Below are positions 42,501-53,345 of a DNA stretch of 64,000 bases, piece by piece. The DNA lies in the NCBI GenBank assembly GCA_001643675.2, contig LSRY02000019.1:1250001-1314000 (forward strand). Direction: 5' to 3'. This stretch comes from Monocercomonoides exilis (lineage: Eukaryota > Preaxostyla > Oxymonadida > Polymastigidae). Both the position numbers and the translations under genes were made by a program. Position 1 is the first letter of the stretch; each line of letters starts with the position of its first letter. The notes below the pieces were generated by a model. That model had not been told where the DNA came from. It saw only the letters and a program-made list of their open reading frames with translations, and ran no database searches.

Positions 42501-44958
42501 AGAAGAAGCAGACATTGGCAAGCTCGGTGATGCTTGGTTCGATTCTGCGAAGATGCCAGCAGTCGGCGAAGAGGAGCGGGAGCCTGGTTCTGATGCAATC
42601 TGCGGAGAAGGCGATGGAGTGAATTTGCCTTGCATCATCTTTTGTGCAGTCAGTGCGCGTGCCTTCTTCAGCTTGATTGTTGCCAGCATTGTGTTGCCGA
42701 CTGTGCCCATCTTCTTCCGCCCCACCGACATGATCTCGTCCTCCAGCGACATCTTAGGCGAAGAAGGCGACACATACGGAGGAACAGAGGGAGATGAAGG
42801 CAAAGAAATGTTCAGCTGATCAGGAGATGCTCCGGTTGTCGGTGGAGAAGGTGAAAGAGAGCGGGCCAAACGAGGAGAACGAGGGCTGATGGGAGGAGGA
42901 TTGGTGGATTGTGTGAACAAAGAATTGGATGAGTGGAGAAGCACCTGCTGCTGCTGCTGTGTTGGTGGAGGGAGTGAAGGCTGAATGGAAGTGGAGACTG
43001 GCGATAGATCAGATGGATGTGGTGCAGATGTTGGTGAGAGGAGGAGCGGAGGAACGGGCTGCTGGCTGAGCTCAGAAGACGAATGAGTCTCGTCGTTTGG
43101 AGCAAAAACAGCAGCAGTCGATGGCTCCGTCGGCGAAAGCGGGGCAAACTCGCTTTCGTGTTTGGGGAGGGTGGGAGAAAGTGTTGTGAATGGAGAAGCA
43201 TTTTCTGATGGTTGATTTGAAGAAGCATCTGAAGTGGATGAAGAGAGAAGCGACGGCTGAGACACAAAAAGCGGACGCTGAATCCGCTGGCTCTGTCGCA
43301 TGCTGCGGTACATCGACGAATTGAGCGAGGAGGACGGGTCTTTTGCATCGACAAAGGTGACAGATGAAGTTGATGGAGCAGCCGTCGATAAAGAAGAAGA
43401 GGAAAGCTGAGAAGATATGGAAGCTTGCGAACCGGATGGCAAGTGTTTTGAAGAAGATGTATGATTTGGGTTTCTGTGCAGATACGTATGGATTTCGTAC
43501 TCAAATGCCTGTTCGCACGCTCTGCTGACCGTCACTAGATGCTTTTCGTAGATCTCCTCCATCATTTCGCCCATTTCTTCTTCGAGCTCCTTCCGCTTTG
43601 CTTCGTAGATGACCTTCACATACGAAGATGCCATTGAATCGTACGCATCCAGCGCATCGTTCTCCATCACCCCCAAAATGTCGCCCAGATCCAGCCGCAG
43701 AATGCCCTTTGCAACAACTTCAGACACAATCAGCCGCACGTCTTCGCGCAGCTGCTCTGCAGTCTCCTTCACAATCTCGTTGCATCTCAGATGCGACAGC
43801 ACCTCGCGCTGTGAGGGGATATCCAAGTCGTTGTCATCCACAATCTGCTTCCAGATGTTTTCGGCGTAGCGCCCAAGACCGTCCAGGGGTATATTCTTAG
43901 CACGCGGAGAGGTGAACACAAAGTCTTCTTTCAGAGGATTTGTGAATCTGTCACGCAAAGCTCTCGCTTCGCTCAAGAATTGTTCATGTTGAAGTGCATA
44001 GTGAGGAAGCAACACAACGTCTACATCAAAACAGTCTTCTAGTTGTAAATGCTCCAAATCTTTGCGTTTTGGACGAGAGTTCCACAGACGTTTAACATCC
44101 TCGTGTATCATTCCGCTCAATTTCTCTGCTGGCGTTTGACCTGTATAATCTCTGACGATGAAGAGGAGCAATGTTTTTGATCTCGTACTGTCTTTGAAAA
44201 GAAGCCTGGCTGAAGCTTCAAATACACTTTCAATGATTGGATAGTTTGAAGCGGAATATCGCCCAAGATCATGATACCACACATTCATGATAATAACTTC
44301 AGACAAAGCTATGGAAAATAGCGTCACTTTGTTTTCAAAAGTCTAGAGATATCGACATTCAATTTCCAGCATGAAAGAAAAGAAATAAGAAAGATTAAGA
44401 ATTGAGCATACGGTCGCATTTCCGCTTCTTTCACGACTATCAGTACCCTCCACATCAAGAATAAGCAGCGGAGTTATTCTTATTTATAATTTGTTTGCAC
44501 GTTCGTCCATTTTATTCGGTTGTTAAATAATTCCGAAATAAAAAGAGGAAAGAATATATTCTTTAAAGAAATCGAAAAGAAAATTATAAATGCAAACGGT
44601 TTCCCCAATGCATGAGAAATAACTCTTTTTGAAGTTGCAAGCCAAGTACCAACAGTTGTCCTTGACCTTCCGTCTTGTTCATTCATCACAGAGAATTGTG
44701 TATCAAATAACGCATTCAAAAGTGTACCTAACGCAAAATAAAGCAAATTATTTTAAAGGCAAGCATATTTAAATTGTATAGAATACTTTTTCCACTTGAT
44801 TGTGCACCCATGATGGAAACCATGTGAAATTCTTTTGTATGAATAGACTTTGACCATTGAAATAACTCAAAGCCCAAATCATCATTAAAATTACCATTCC
44901 CATCCAAAACTTGAATTGAAAAACTTTGTTCAGGTTCTTGATGTTCAGGTTCAATCAT
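39521..44958 (-). CDS. SEY1: Dynamin-like ER fusion GTPase SEY1/RHD3 (atlastin type)
   Basis: Five exons (44958-44787, 44727-44598, 44478-44412, 44342-40126, 40061-39521) give 1708 aa, about twice yeast Sey1 or plant RHD3. The GTPase elements are rebuilt only after splicing: G1 GAQSSGKST (residues 51-59, split by intron 1), G2 SRTT, G3 LDVEGTD (108-114), then LFSIALSEVIIMNVWYHD and G4 VRDYTG. A long helical region follows, interrupted by Ser/Pro-rich inserts (many SPSP, SSS), and near the C-terminus a hydrophobic hairpin (WWFWIVLLVFAF; HPFLLVIILGLVSLAYL). The last exon adds further hydrophobic segments and a polar tail. Sey1/RHD3 proteins drive homotypic fusion of ER tubules. Intron 4 lies right after the hairpin, so retention would change the membrane end. 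Confidence 0.92.
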
Positions 44959-45162
44959 TCTTTCCGAAAATGCTTTTGGAAATTAGATCGTGTCAAGTCA
45001 AAAGCTAAATTATGGTCACATTTTGGATGCGAAATGAAATTCTGAATGAAGTGAAACTAAAAAGTTGCTTAAATATAAAAAGAAACGACAAAAAAAAAAA
45101 AATTATAACAGCTTCTTGTTCGATATTTCACACGCATGTTAACAAGTCCTTAACTAATTTGT
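44959..45162. other. Short spacer between SBDS and SEY1
   Basis: 204 bp of AT-rich DNA between two minus-strand genes, holding the SEY1 promoter and the SBDS 3' end. Confidence 0.4.
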
Positions 45163-47207
45163 TCATTTGCTTTCATCATTCTTCAATTCATTTTCGTCTT
45201 CTTCCTTCTCTTCAGCATTTTCTTTTTCTTCATTCTTCTTTTTCTCTTCCTCTTCAGAACCATGCGCATCGTGTTCTTTATCTTCTTCACCTTCTCCTTT
45301 TTCAGCTTCTTTGTTTTCCTGATTTTCTTGATTTTCCTTTTTCTCTTCTCCTTCCTCTGTTTCTTCGTTCTCTGCTTCCAATTCTTCTCTCTCCAGTTCT
45401 CTTTCCAGCTCTTCCTCGTCCCAAACCTGCCCGCTCTTCATCAGCTTCATTCTGTTGTATTCGTGCCTGCTGATATGCTTCGCCTTCTTCTCTTCTTTCC
45501 CTCTCTTGTAGAACACCTTATCGTCATCGTTTTCTGGCTCTGTGTCTTCCTCTTCCTCCTCTGCCACATCGCCTCCTCCTCCCGTCCCTCCCACCAGCAG
45601 CTTCCTCTTCCTCTTCCTCTTCACCACCATCACCACCTGCCCTTCCTCCGCCTGCTCAGCTGCTTCCGCTGCCATCTTGTCCAAAAAGGATGGAAGCGCT
45701 TTCCCTCGCTGCTTCCTTCCTCTTCGTCGCCTCCCTTTCTGCTCTTCTGAACTGCTCCAGCCATCTTCTTTCTCCTTCTCCTTCTCCTTCTCTTTTTCCT
45801 TATCCTTTCCTTTCTTGTTATCTCTTCCCTTCTTCTTTCCTGTCTCCTTTTCTCTTGTCTGCGAGGCTGCCTGTGAATTGTTAGAAGGCGACGGCGAAGG
45901 AGAAGGTATTCCTTCTTCATCGCTTTGCTGATCCTCAGCTTCGTCCTTTGCATCGTCATCTTCTTCGTTTTTGTCGTCTGAAAAGTCGTTTTTGCGCTGC
46001 TTCTTTTCTCTCCGGTTTGCTCGTCGCTTCCGCTCTTTTGCTCCTTTCTTTGTGTCTTGAGAACTGGAAGGTGCTGAAGAAGAAGAAGAAGAAGAGGACG
46101 AAGAGGGGGAAGAAGAAGAAGAAGAAGAAGAAGATGCAGCTGAAGCAGTTTTTGAAAGATTTGCAGTGCGATCTGTCTTGTTCGTGGAGAGATCTTTGAT
46201 GACAAACTTGTCAATAAGATTCACTGCATTTCGGCAAGTTAATAAAAAATATATAGCAAATAAATGCAATTTTAAAGCAAATTATTTTGTTGATATTTTG
46301 TAAATATTCAAATATTGCTTATAACAGTTCACAATTGATTAAAAGAGCAAACATTCTGTATTGGGAAATTTTGCAACGCAATCATAGATATTACGAAAAG
46401 CTTCAGGGCTTATTAAAATCACTGACAATTTGGAAGATTCGTCTTTTGAACCTTCTTTCTCAACTTCAACCACGAAAGGCTCAATTTGTGTCATTAACTC
46501 TGAGTGAACGTCATTCGGAGAAACCACAGATACTCTCATAAATGCTCTTCCAATTGTTTCATCGTTTTGCATAAGTTGCCTTATGGCTGAGAGAGCTTGT
46601 TTTTTGGCACTTTCTTCGGGTCTAGCTTTAAAATGAATTTTTTTTAGTAAATTCTCAATAAGAGGAACTGGTAAAGGTTGTTTTGCAACACGATTGTAGC
46701 ATCTTTCAGCAATGATTACAGCTATATCTCTGTAAAGCGCGGTAATCGTTGATTCTCTTTCAAGATGGCTCACTTGATACTTGCCTTGATCAAGAATCTT
46801 AAAAATTGATTAAATCGAAACAGAAATATTTGTCCATTTTTTTTAAAAAAAAAAAAAAAAAAAGAGCACAATGTATTCAAACTAGCCGACTGATTTCATC
46901 TTCATCGTCCGTACCAAATGCTTTGCGAAGAAGTGTTGAATCGGCAACAAGTCCTTGTTTCACATCAGAAAAAACTCTTCGAAGCTGGAGAACTTCATTG
47001 AGGTCTGTTTCTCTTTAATACGTTATTGAATGATTGGTATTTATAAATGTATATTCTATATTAAGTTAAAACAAACATTTTATCCCTCCAACTTGCAATT
47101 TTATTTTTGTAACAAGCAATTTCAAATGTATGACCTCCTTTTTTTAATTTTACAATTGCAATATTTGTAAAATCCTTAATGTTTGATGGGGTTAATATTT
47201 TACTCAT
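45163..47207 (-). CDS. SBDS: SBDS ribosome maturation factor with charged C-terminal extension
   Basis: Four exons (47207-47077, 47012-46883, 46797-46353, 46223-45163) give 588 aa. Residues 1-238 are a complete SBDS: TPSNIKDFTNIAIVKLKKGG, FEIACYKNKIASWRD, ETDLNEVLQLRRVFSDVKQG, AFGTDDEDEI, ILDQGKYQVS, LYRDIAVIIAERC and AFMRVSVVSP. SBDS with the GTPase EFL1 releases eIF6 from the 60S subunit. The last exon replaces the usual short C-terminus by about 340 residues: a poly-Ser stretch, alternating Lys/Glu blocks (KDKEKEKEKEKEKED), an Arg/Lys-rich run (GRRRRGRKQRGK), a possible ordered patch (AKHISRHEYNRMKLMKSGQV) and an acidic Glu/Lys tail. C-terminal extensions are known in plant and trypanosome SBDS, but I see no zinc finger here. 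Confidence 0.93.
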
Positions 47208-47517
47208 CTTAGACTTTAAAGAAGAAGAAATTTAATGATCTATTTCTATAATTATATAATTCTGACGGAATTTTCATGGCACGATCATAAAAATCACTCT
47301 GCTTATTGAATTTTCAATAATTTTTCAAAAACAATTCGATGTTGTTGGAACAGAAAAAGTGTGATGATTTGATATATGTTATAAAAATTTCTTTTTATTT
47401 ATTTTTTTTTTTTTGTTTTTTAATAAAAGATTTTGAAAAATAAATATCAATTCAAATTGAAAGATCTATAAGCATTTATTATGGATTTTTCATTTTCCTG
47501 ACAGTTCCCATAATCCG
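47208..47517. promoter_or_regulatory. Divergent promoter region, SBDS / glycosyltransferase
   Basis: 310 bp between two divergent start codons, AT-rich, containing a T-run at 47400-47414. No assignable element. Confidence 0.4.
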
Positions 47518-48405
47518 ATGAAAACTTATTTTCTTTTTGGCTTTCTTTCACTCTTGTCTGTGATCGGATTCATTTCACTTAAATTTGGTTTAAATTCCAT
47601 TTCAACTTTACCAGCATTTGCTATTTCGCAAGCGGAACAGAATGATCTTTTTTTACATTTTGTGAAATACTCAAAATATCCATTTAAAAATGTTTATGCA
47701 ATCAATCTCGAAAGAAGAAAAGATAGGCGTGAACACATGAAAGAAGAGTTGGAAAAGGCTTCTCTAACTTATGAGTTTTTCAATGGTATTGATGGAAAGT
47801 TTCTGAATCAAACAAATGTTACAAACTCATCCTTTCCGTTCTTGGAAAGAATCCATCCAAATACAAAATTTAACTTTTCAAAAGCAGGATCAATTCTTGG
47901 ACCACGTTCATCTCATTACGGGATTGTTGGTTGTTGGCAAAGTCATTTGCAGGTGTATTTTAAAATTTGTGAAATAGCAAAGAAAACTCAACAAGACGGA
48001 CCAGTGCTGATTTTAGAAGATGATTCAATGCTTTCTCCGTATTTTGTACAACGCGTAAACAGATTACTTCTCACTCTTCCAGATAACTGGGATATATTTT
48101 TTGTTGGAACGACAAATCACTTATGTACAAACTCAACATTCGGACAAGTTTGCGAGCTTAAGTGGGTTGTTGGAGCAACTGCATATATTGTCAATGGAGC
48201 AAAAACAGCAAAGAAATTAGTTGATATATCAAATACTGCTTTTGTTCAGATTTCAGATGTGCTTTGGCTTCCATATATAAATGGACCTTTGCATTTTTAT
48301 GCAATTTCTTCGAACAAAAGGGAAAATCACTTATCCAAACCAGATCATTACACTTCTCGAAAAACCGACATCCAGTTTCATCGTATTGTTTTGAATGATG
48401 GTTGA
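47518..48405 (+). CDS. GT25-family glycosyltransferase, type II membrane protein
   Basis: An intronless 295-aa frame. Residues 4-24 form a signal anchor (FLFGFLSLLSVIGFI), giving a Golgi/ER type II protein. The rest fits glycosyltransferase family 25 (the LPS/beta-galactosyltransferase family that also includes animal collagen galactosyltransferases): YAINLERRKDRREHM (60-74), FNGIDG, GCWQSHLQV (138-146), and the nucleotide/metal motif LILEDDS (164-170), then WDIFFVG and WVVGATAYIV. Several N-glycosylation sequons are present (NQTNVTNSS near 97-105). Its acceptor cannot be told from sequence. It lies divergently from SBDS and 176 bp upstream of TAF11. Confidence 0.87.
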   Translation: MKTYFLFGFLSLLSVIGFISLKFGLNSISTLPAFAISQAEQNDLFLHFVKYSKYPFKNVYAINLERRKDRREHMKEELEKASLTYEFFNGIDGKFLNQTNVTNSSFPFLERIHPNTKFNFSKAGSILGPRSSHYGIVGCWQSHLQVYFKICEIAKKTQQDGPVLILEDDSMLSPYFVQRVNRLLLTLPDNWDIFFVGTTNHLCTNSTFGQVCELKWVVGATAYIVNGAKTAKKLVDISNTAFVQISDVLWLPYINGPLHFYAISSNKRENHLSKPDHYTSRKTDIQFHRIVLNDG

Positions 48406-48581
48406 ATATTTGATTTTAAAAGAAAATTTTTGTTTGTTTGTTTGTTTATTAATTAGGAGACAAGTTATAAATTTTAAAATCATCTCAATCTGATATTCAC
48501 AGTTTCTTTTTTGACTTTTGTGTTTTGATATCTGTGAATATTTGAATAAAAAAGTTATGCCCATTACTTTTTCTTTTTTTC

Positions 48582-49336
48582 ATGAATAAAAATCAAACTG
48601 ATGGAAGCTTGGAGAGTTCTATGTGGATTGATAAAGAAGAGTTAGAGGAAGAGCAGCAAGAAGAGTATGTTTGATTTTAAATAACAGAATTTAACTTTCT
48701 TATTGTTTCAAAATAGAGAGAAATCAAAGCAGCCAGATATTCCAGAAGAAGACGATGCCGCGATAGAAAGAGAACGACAACAATTATTGGAAGATGTTGA
48801 AGATGATTTCATTCATTTTGAATTTGAAAAGGAAAGAAAACGGTATTGAGAAGAAGTTTTTTTTCGTTATTCAATCCTTTTAGTAAAATAATAGATGCTC
48901 TTAATGAAGATCAGTCACAAAGATATATGGCCTTGACGAAGTCTGTCATACCTAGGCATAAGGTGAAAGAGGTTAGTTGAATTTATCACAATTTTTTAAA
49001 ATTTTTCACATTGAATAAGATTTTATCAGATACTTTGGAACATGAATGTCCAGGAACAATATCAATTCTTCTTGGTGGCATGGCAAGAATTTATTGTGGA
49101 GAACTTGTTGAAGAAGGTTTGAAAAAGATCAAATGTTTTGTGAATTGAAGAGAATTGAATTTAAAGCTTTGAATATAAAGCAACGACGTGGAGCTCCAGA
49201 AAATGATCCACTGCTTCCAAGTGATATTCGAGAGGCTTTCATTTCTATAAGGCATCGTGAAGAACAAGGTGCACATTACTCAAGGCAGTCATCGGAGAAA
49301 GCAATATCTTCAAATAGAATGGCTGTTGGGAAATGA
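48582..49336 (+). CDS. TAF11: TFIID subunit TAF11 (histone-fold)
   Basis: Five short exons (48582-48664, 48717-48842, 48884-48971, 49020-49116, 49167-49336) separated by introns of 41-52 nt give 187 aa with an exact frame. The first 70 residues are acidic. The histone fold follows: LNEDQSQRYMALTKSVIPRH, VKEILSDTL, PGTISILLGGMARIYCGELV, EEALNIKQRRG, LLPSDIREAFISIRHREE, matching TAF11 of animals in order and spacing (compare VGEVVEEAL and PKHMREAVRRL). TAF11 pairs with TAF13 in TFIID. Without splicing the gene is almost invisible: only the last exon is open for more than 50 codons. The ATG at 48582 is chosen because the upstream ATG at 48558 runs into a stop. Confidence 0.92.
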
Positions 49337-49943
49337 AACTTTAAAAAAGGTTTCTTCAAGGGATTAAGTGTTTGTTACAGTGAACTTAGCTCCATTAAAG
49401 AAATAGCTCTTCTCATTGTTTTAAAAGATAATTAATAAAAGAGATATTAGTGATATTTTTTTCTTGTTGAATGAAAAAAAAATTTCGCAATTTCTATTTC
49501 ATAATTTTTTATCAATTTCAAGGAAATTGCTTCAAGTTGTGCAAAATGATAATTTCGTTCTGAATTTCAAAATTTTTTTGTTTTTCATTTCATGTTAATA
49601 ATTATCTTTATTGAAAGCACTCTCTTTTATTGTTTTGATTATTGGTGATTATTAATTTCAACAAAAATAAATAATTTTTTGAAAAATGACTTTATTAAAA
49701 AAGTTGAATCTAATAAATTTTTCTTTTATCACGTTTTTTTTTTTTTTCCAAAATAACAGATTTGCTTTATTAATAAAAACTATGGCTTTTTGAAAACAAA
49801 AACAAATTTTTTATTACAGTTTTCTGAAATGTTAATAAAAAATCCTTCGTTCTTTGTTTGCATTCCAAAATTTTCTCAAGATTGTTTAACTTTAGCAAGA
49901 AATCGAGAAAGAAGTGGGTGATTATTTTTGATATCACATTTAA
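49337..49943. other. Intergenic spacer 3' of TAF11
   Basis: About 600 bp of extremely AT-rich DNA with T-runs near 49735. Its last 30 bp (from about 49914, GGGTGATTATTTTTGATATC) are a copy of a dispersed repeat into which the TTAA element seems to have inserted. No gene. Confidence 0.55.
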
Positions 49944-50002
49944 GCCTGGGTGACGTGAAGAAAAAAGTTTGTCACGTCCGTCACCAGTTTTCCACCCTCA
50001 CG

Positions 50003-50047
<45 letters not shown>

Positions 50048-50087
50048 AGAAGAAGAAGAAGAAGAAGAAGAAGAAGAAGAAGAAGGA
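50003..50087. repeat. Poly-A (43) followed by GAA microsatellite
   Basis: A run of 43 A is followed by about 13 GAA units. It lies just inside the left end of the TTAA element and may be a decayed retroposon tail. Poly-Lys and poly-Phe frames across it are meaningless. Confidence 0.9.
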
Positions 50088-50383
50088 AAGGAAAGATGCA
50101 GATAAAAAAAATAAATTTTTTTATTTATTGTTAAATTCAGCATTTTTTTTCCTTGTGTAAAAAAAATTTGAAATCATAAATCCCATTATAATATGATAAG
50201 GAAATAAAGCTGGTTTGTTCAAAAATCAAATGAGAAATGCATGTGGATGATGATGGTGCGGGCAGAGCCCTCTCATTGCTTTTTATAATTATTCTTTAAC
50301 CTGGAATAGTTGAACCTTAACATAAGCTCATCCAATATTTATATGAAACAACATAGTTTTCTTAATGCAATTGCATTATTAAC

Positions 50384-51800
50384 GATCAGATTAAGAACGT
50401 AACTGAAAAGTTCACTGGTTTGCATCCATTGCTGCATTTGAATTTTTGGTTATTGCATTTCGTTCTATCTTTTATTTTTGAAGCATTGTTTGATGGAATT
50501 GAAGAGTGCGATGAGGAAGAACAAATGCAGAGAATCAAAGAGCTGAATGAAATGGTTTATGAAATGGATGAAGAAGAATTCGAATCAGTTTTAACAAAAG
50601 AACTGTTCAATTAAATTGATGATATGATTGAAAAAGAAAAAATGTCAACGAAAATACAATTTTTCTATTGAAGCATGTTGGATATTGCAAAGTACCGAAC
50701 CGCATTTTGGATTTTGCATTTAATGATTCTTTTTTGTATGATCGATTTCAGAAAATGATCATAAAAGAAAATGAGAAAAAAGAAGAAAAGAATGAAAGAT
50801 TGGTGCTTGGTGTATGCAAATGCTACTCAATGCTTCACAGTTATATATATTTTTGTGAGGAATTACTTTCAATCTGTGTGTCTTGCCTTTTGATAACAAC
50901 TTTGAATAAAGATGAAAGCAAAGAAGCATTTAAAGAAGTAAAAATGGCTTTATCTGCTTTGAGAAGCGTTGATGGCTGCAATGTTTGCTCGTTTTCTCTT
51001 TCTTTTTGATGTTTTTGTTATTTTCTTATATTTTTTTAACAGAAAATTGCAAAAGAACTTTTCTGGGATGAAATCAAAGAAATCATCAGATAACGCCAGC
51101 AACATCATAATCTGACACGGCTTGCGCTTCTGTCTACTTGGAAGATTTTGATAGAAGGATTTGGTATTGATCAAAGCCTTAAAGGAGAGATTGTGAATGA
51201 ATTGCATTTCACGAGAGAGGCATCAAAAACATTGAAAGAGCTGATGGAAAAGCATATTGGAGGAGAGAAAAAGAAGAGAAAAATGAAGGAAAAGAAGTGA
51301 AAGAAGAACTTGTTTTATTGAAATGGATCCAAAAAGTTTGAACTACATTTTCTCTTTCGCTTATTGTGGAGCAAATAATTTATTGGACTTGTTCACAGTG
51401 CGTTCAGGTATTTCGAGCATCAAGGGATTCCAACAGAATGGTAAGCAAGAATTGCATTTTTTTCTTGAGAAATGCAGCGGAAGGCAAAAATGTGAATGTT
51501 GAAGACTTGCTCAAAGGAGGAGCTATTGATGCTGTATTGGAGGAAATGAATCAATCAACGTTGAACGAAGGTGTGGCATTTGAAAGCTTTCTCTTCTTTT
51601 TGAATATTTCAAGAAGACTGAAAGAAGAGGAGGAGGATGAAAAGGAAGAAGCAAATAAAAAGGAAACAAAAAGGAAGATATTTGAAAAGATGGAAGAAGA
51701 AGGATATGAAGATATCATCTCAAGCTTTCATGTTATTCTTGATTATCTTTTCAAAAAATTTAATCGTTATTTGACTTTGAAATTTTCGATTATTTTGTGA
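50384..51800 (+). pseudogene. Dead paralogue of the 428-aa oxymonad family protein
   Basis: It aligns from end to end with the gene at 56482-57888. The start codon is lost: the codon corresponding to ATG is GAT at 50384. A first intron (50418-50483, GTTTGC...GAAG) sits at exactly the same place as in the intact copy. Coding stretches include DEEEQMQRIKELNEMVYEMD, LLSICVSCLLI, DEIKEIIR, HHNLTRLALLSTW and IVNELHFTREASK, but in-frame stops follow LFN, DEIKEIIR and KEKK, and frames shift in the middle. A later block (51366-51800) still reads LRNAAEGKNVNVEDLLKGG. It lies within the TTAA element. Confidence 0.82.
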
Positions 51801-52656
51801 ATTCTCGAGGAATTGCTTTGAGTCTAATTACTCAAAAATGGCATTTTTCCATTTTCATCATTTCGTTAAAATAGAAAACATTCATTTTATTCTTTAAAAG
51901 CGACTGTTTTTCATTATTTCAAAAAAAAAAAAAAAAGAGAGAGAAACGATAACAATATTACAAAGCTAAAAATATTATTAATAAATGAATAACATTCTCA
52001 TTTTCATAGATTCTTCAGAGACATTTTCCTTAAATGAATTGAAACTTTTATCTTCTTCAATATGTTTTAATTTGAATTATTCTTTTCATTACTATTATTC
52101 TCCTGATGGCTCAACTTCTTCAATAGCAATTTCAACACACCCTGATTGAAAACCTTCGCCTGCTGTGCCCACAAACAAAAATTTTATTCACTTTATAAAA
52201 GCAAATGTGAATCTTATTGGTGATCTTGGTATTTAAAAATAACTTTTTTTCTGTAACGTCACATACGGTTCCGAATGAGTGCAAAAAATTGTCGAAAGAT
52301 GGTTTTTAATATAAATAAGTTTCCTCTTTTTCCGATGAAAATTGTCGTATCACATGAAGCGAAGACTTTGATGAGTTTATCGAACAAAAAATTATCCAAC
52401 AATGAAAGCTTCGAATTTTCTTCTTCGAACATTCAGAATTTTATATTAAATCAATGAGCATTCTTCAGCATCATTTTGAGATTTGTATTCAGTTCTTTCA
52501 TAAAAATATGAGAATTTCCAATATTAATTAAAATTGTAATGGTTGTGGGAACAGTAAATAATAAAAGCTTTCAAATAAGAAATTTAGCTTGTTTGTTTTG
52601 ATCTTCTGCTCCTTTTTATGCTTCATTTATATAATGACTGTGTGTGAAGCCAAAAG
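51801..52656. other. Non-coding part of the TTAA element
   Basis: AT-rich DNA with no supported gene; only short random frames. It contains an A15 run near 51922. Confidence 0.5.
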
Positions 52657-52672
52657 TCACTGACGTCAGTGA
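52657..52672. repeat. Perfect 16-bp palindrome with TGACGTCA core
   Basis: TCACTGACGTCAGTGA is a perfect palindrome, with the same TGACGT core as the element's terminal repeats. It lies about 215 bp inside the right end and is best read as a subterminal transposase-binding repeat. TGACGTCA is also the animal CREB site, but nothing here supports that role. Confidence 0.7.
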
Positions 52673-53305
52673 TTTGTCAAAATTCCGATTTTCGCTTGCA
52701 CGTCAGTGAAAATTTCATAATGGAAAATTCGATATTTTCAATTTTCCAAATAAATTATTTTTGAAAACATTTATTATAAAGAAACTTTGAAATAATTATG
52801 TTGGTTTTTTGTTGTGACGTGGAAAAGACTGTCACGTTCGTCAAAAATCGAAAATGTCACGTCAGAAGTCAGCACGTCACCCAGGGTTAATCACATTTTT
52901 TCATTCAAGAGATTCAGTTCGAAAATATCCCTTGAATATCAACAAAATAAAACTGAACAGAAAAAAGGCTAATTCAAAAATATCTTAATCTTTATTTGGA
53001 CTTAACATTTGTTTTGATAGTAGTTTTGATAATTCAACAATTCAAACACAAAGTCTCTTCCCAATGACAAACAACGTTTGAAAAATTGACACTCCGAAAA
53101 AAGTTATGATTTCAAAAATACACACCCATATCAGTTTTTGTTTTTATTCAAGTGAAGAAACATCAAAAATCAAAATTATTGAAATTTTTGTTAAATACTT
53201 TTTTTCTAATTGAATTAATTGATCTCTCGGATCATTCACTGGAAGAAAAACAACCAATTTTAATCTGAACTTTTTAATAGTTTTTTTTAAAAATTGAAAA
53301 TAAAC

Positions 53306-53345
53306 ATGGGACGATATTTTTTGCTTAATGAATTTTGTTCAATTC
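53306..53345 (+). repeat. Dispersed GGGAC...GTTC motif, diverged copy
   Basis: Reads GGGACGATATTTTTTGC and then GAATTTTGTTC; compare 138-173 and the minus strand of 16163-16200. Confidence 0.45.

Larger units (their letters stand above)
49944..52886. mobile_element. TTAA-flanked element with piggyBac-like ends (non-autonomous)
   Basis: The left end reads GCCTGGGTGACGTG (49944-49957) and the right end CACGTCACCCAGGG (52873-52886): 13 of 14 bases are complementary. Both are directly flanked by TTAA (49940-49943; 52887-52890), the target and footprint of piggyBac transposons. Subterminal copies of the same TGACGT/ACGTCA core occur at both ends (for example GTCACGTCCGTCACC near 49972, GTCACGTTCG near 52830, GTCACGTCAG near 52856). 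Inside are a poly-A/GAA tract and a dead member of an oxymonad protein family, but no transposase. So it is probably a non-autonomous element that has carried host DNA, or two solo ends by chance. Confidence 0.6.

Noticed and set aside
45262-45931. Hydrophobic Leu/Phe-rich plus-strand frames that look like membrane proteins
   Set aside because: They are the complement of GAA/GAG-rich Lys/Glu codons in the SBDS tail.
50003-50100. Poly-Lys/Arg mini-protein
   Set aside because: It is translation of the A43-GAA microsatellite.
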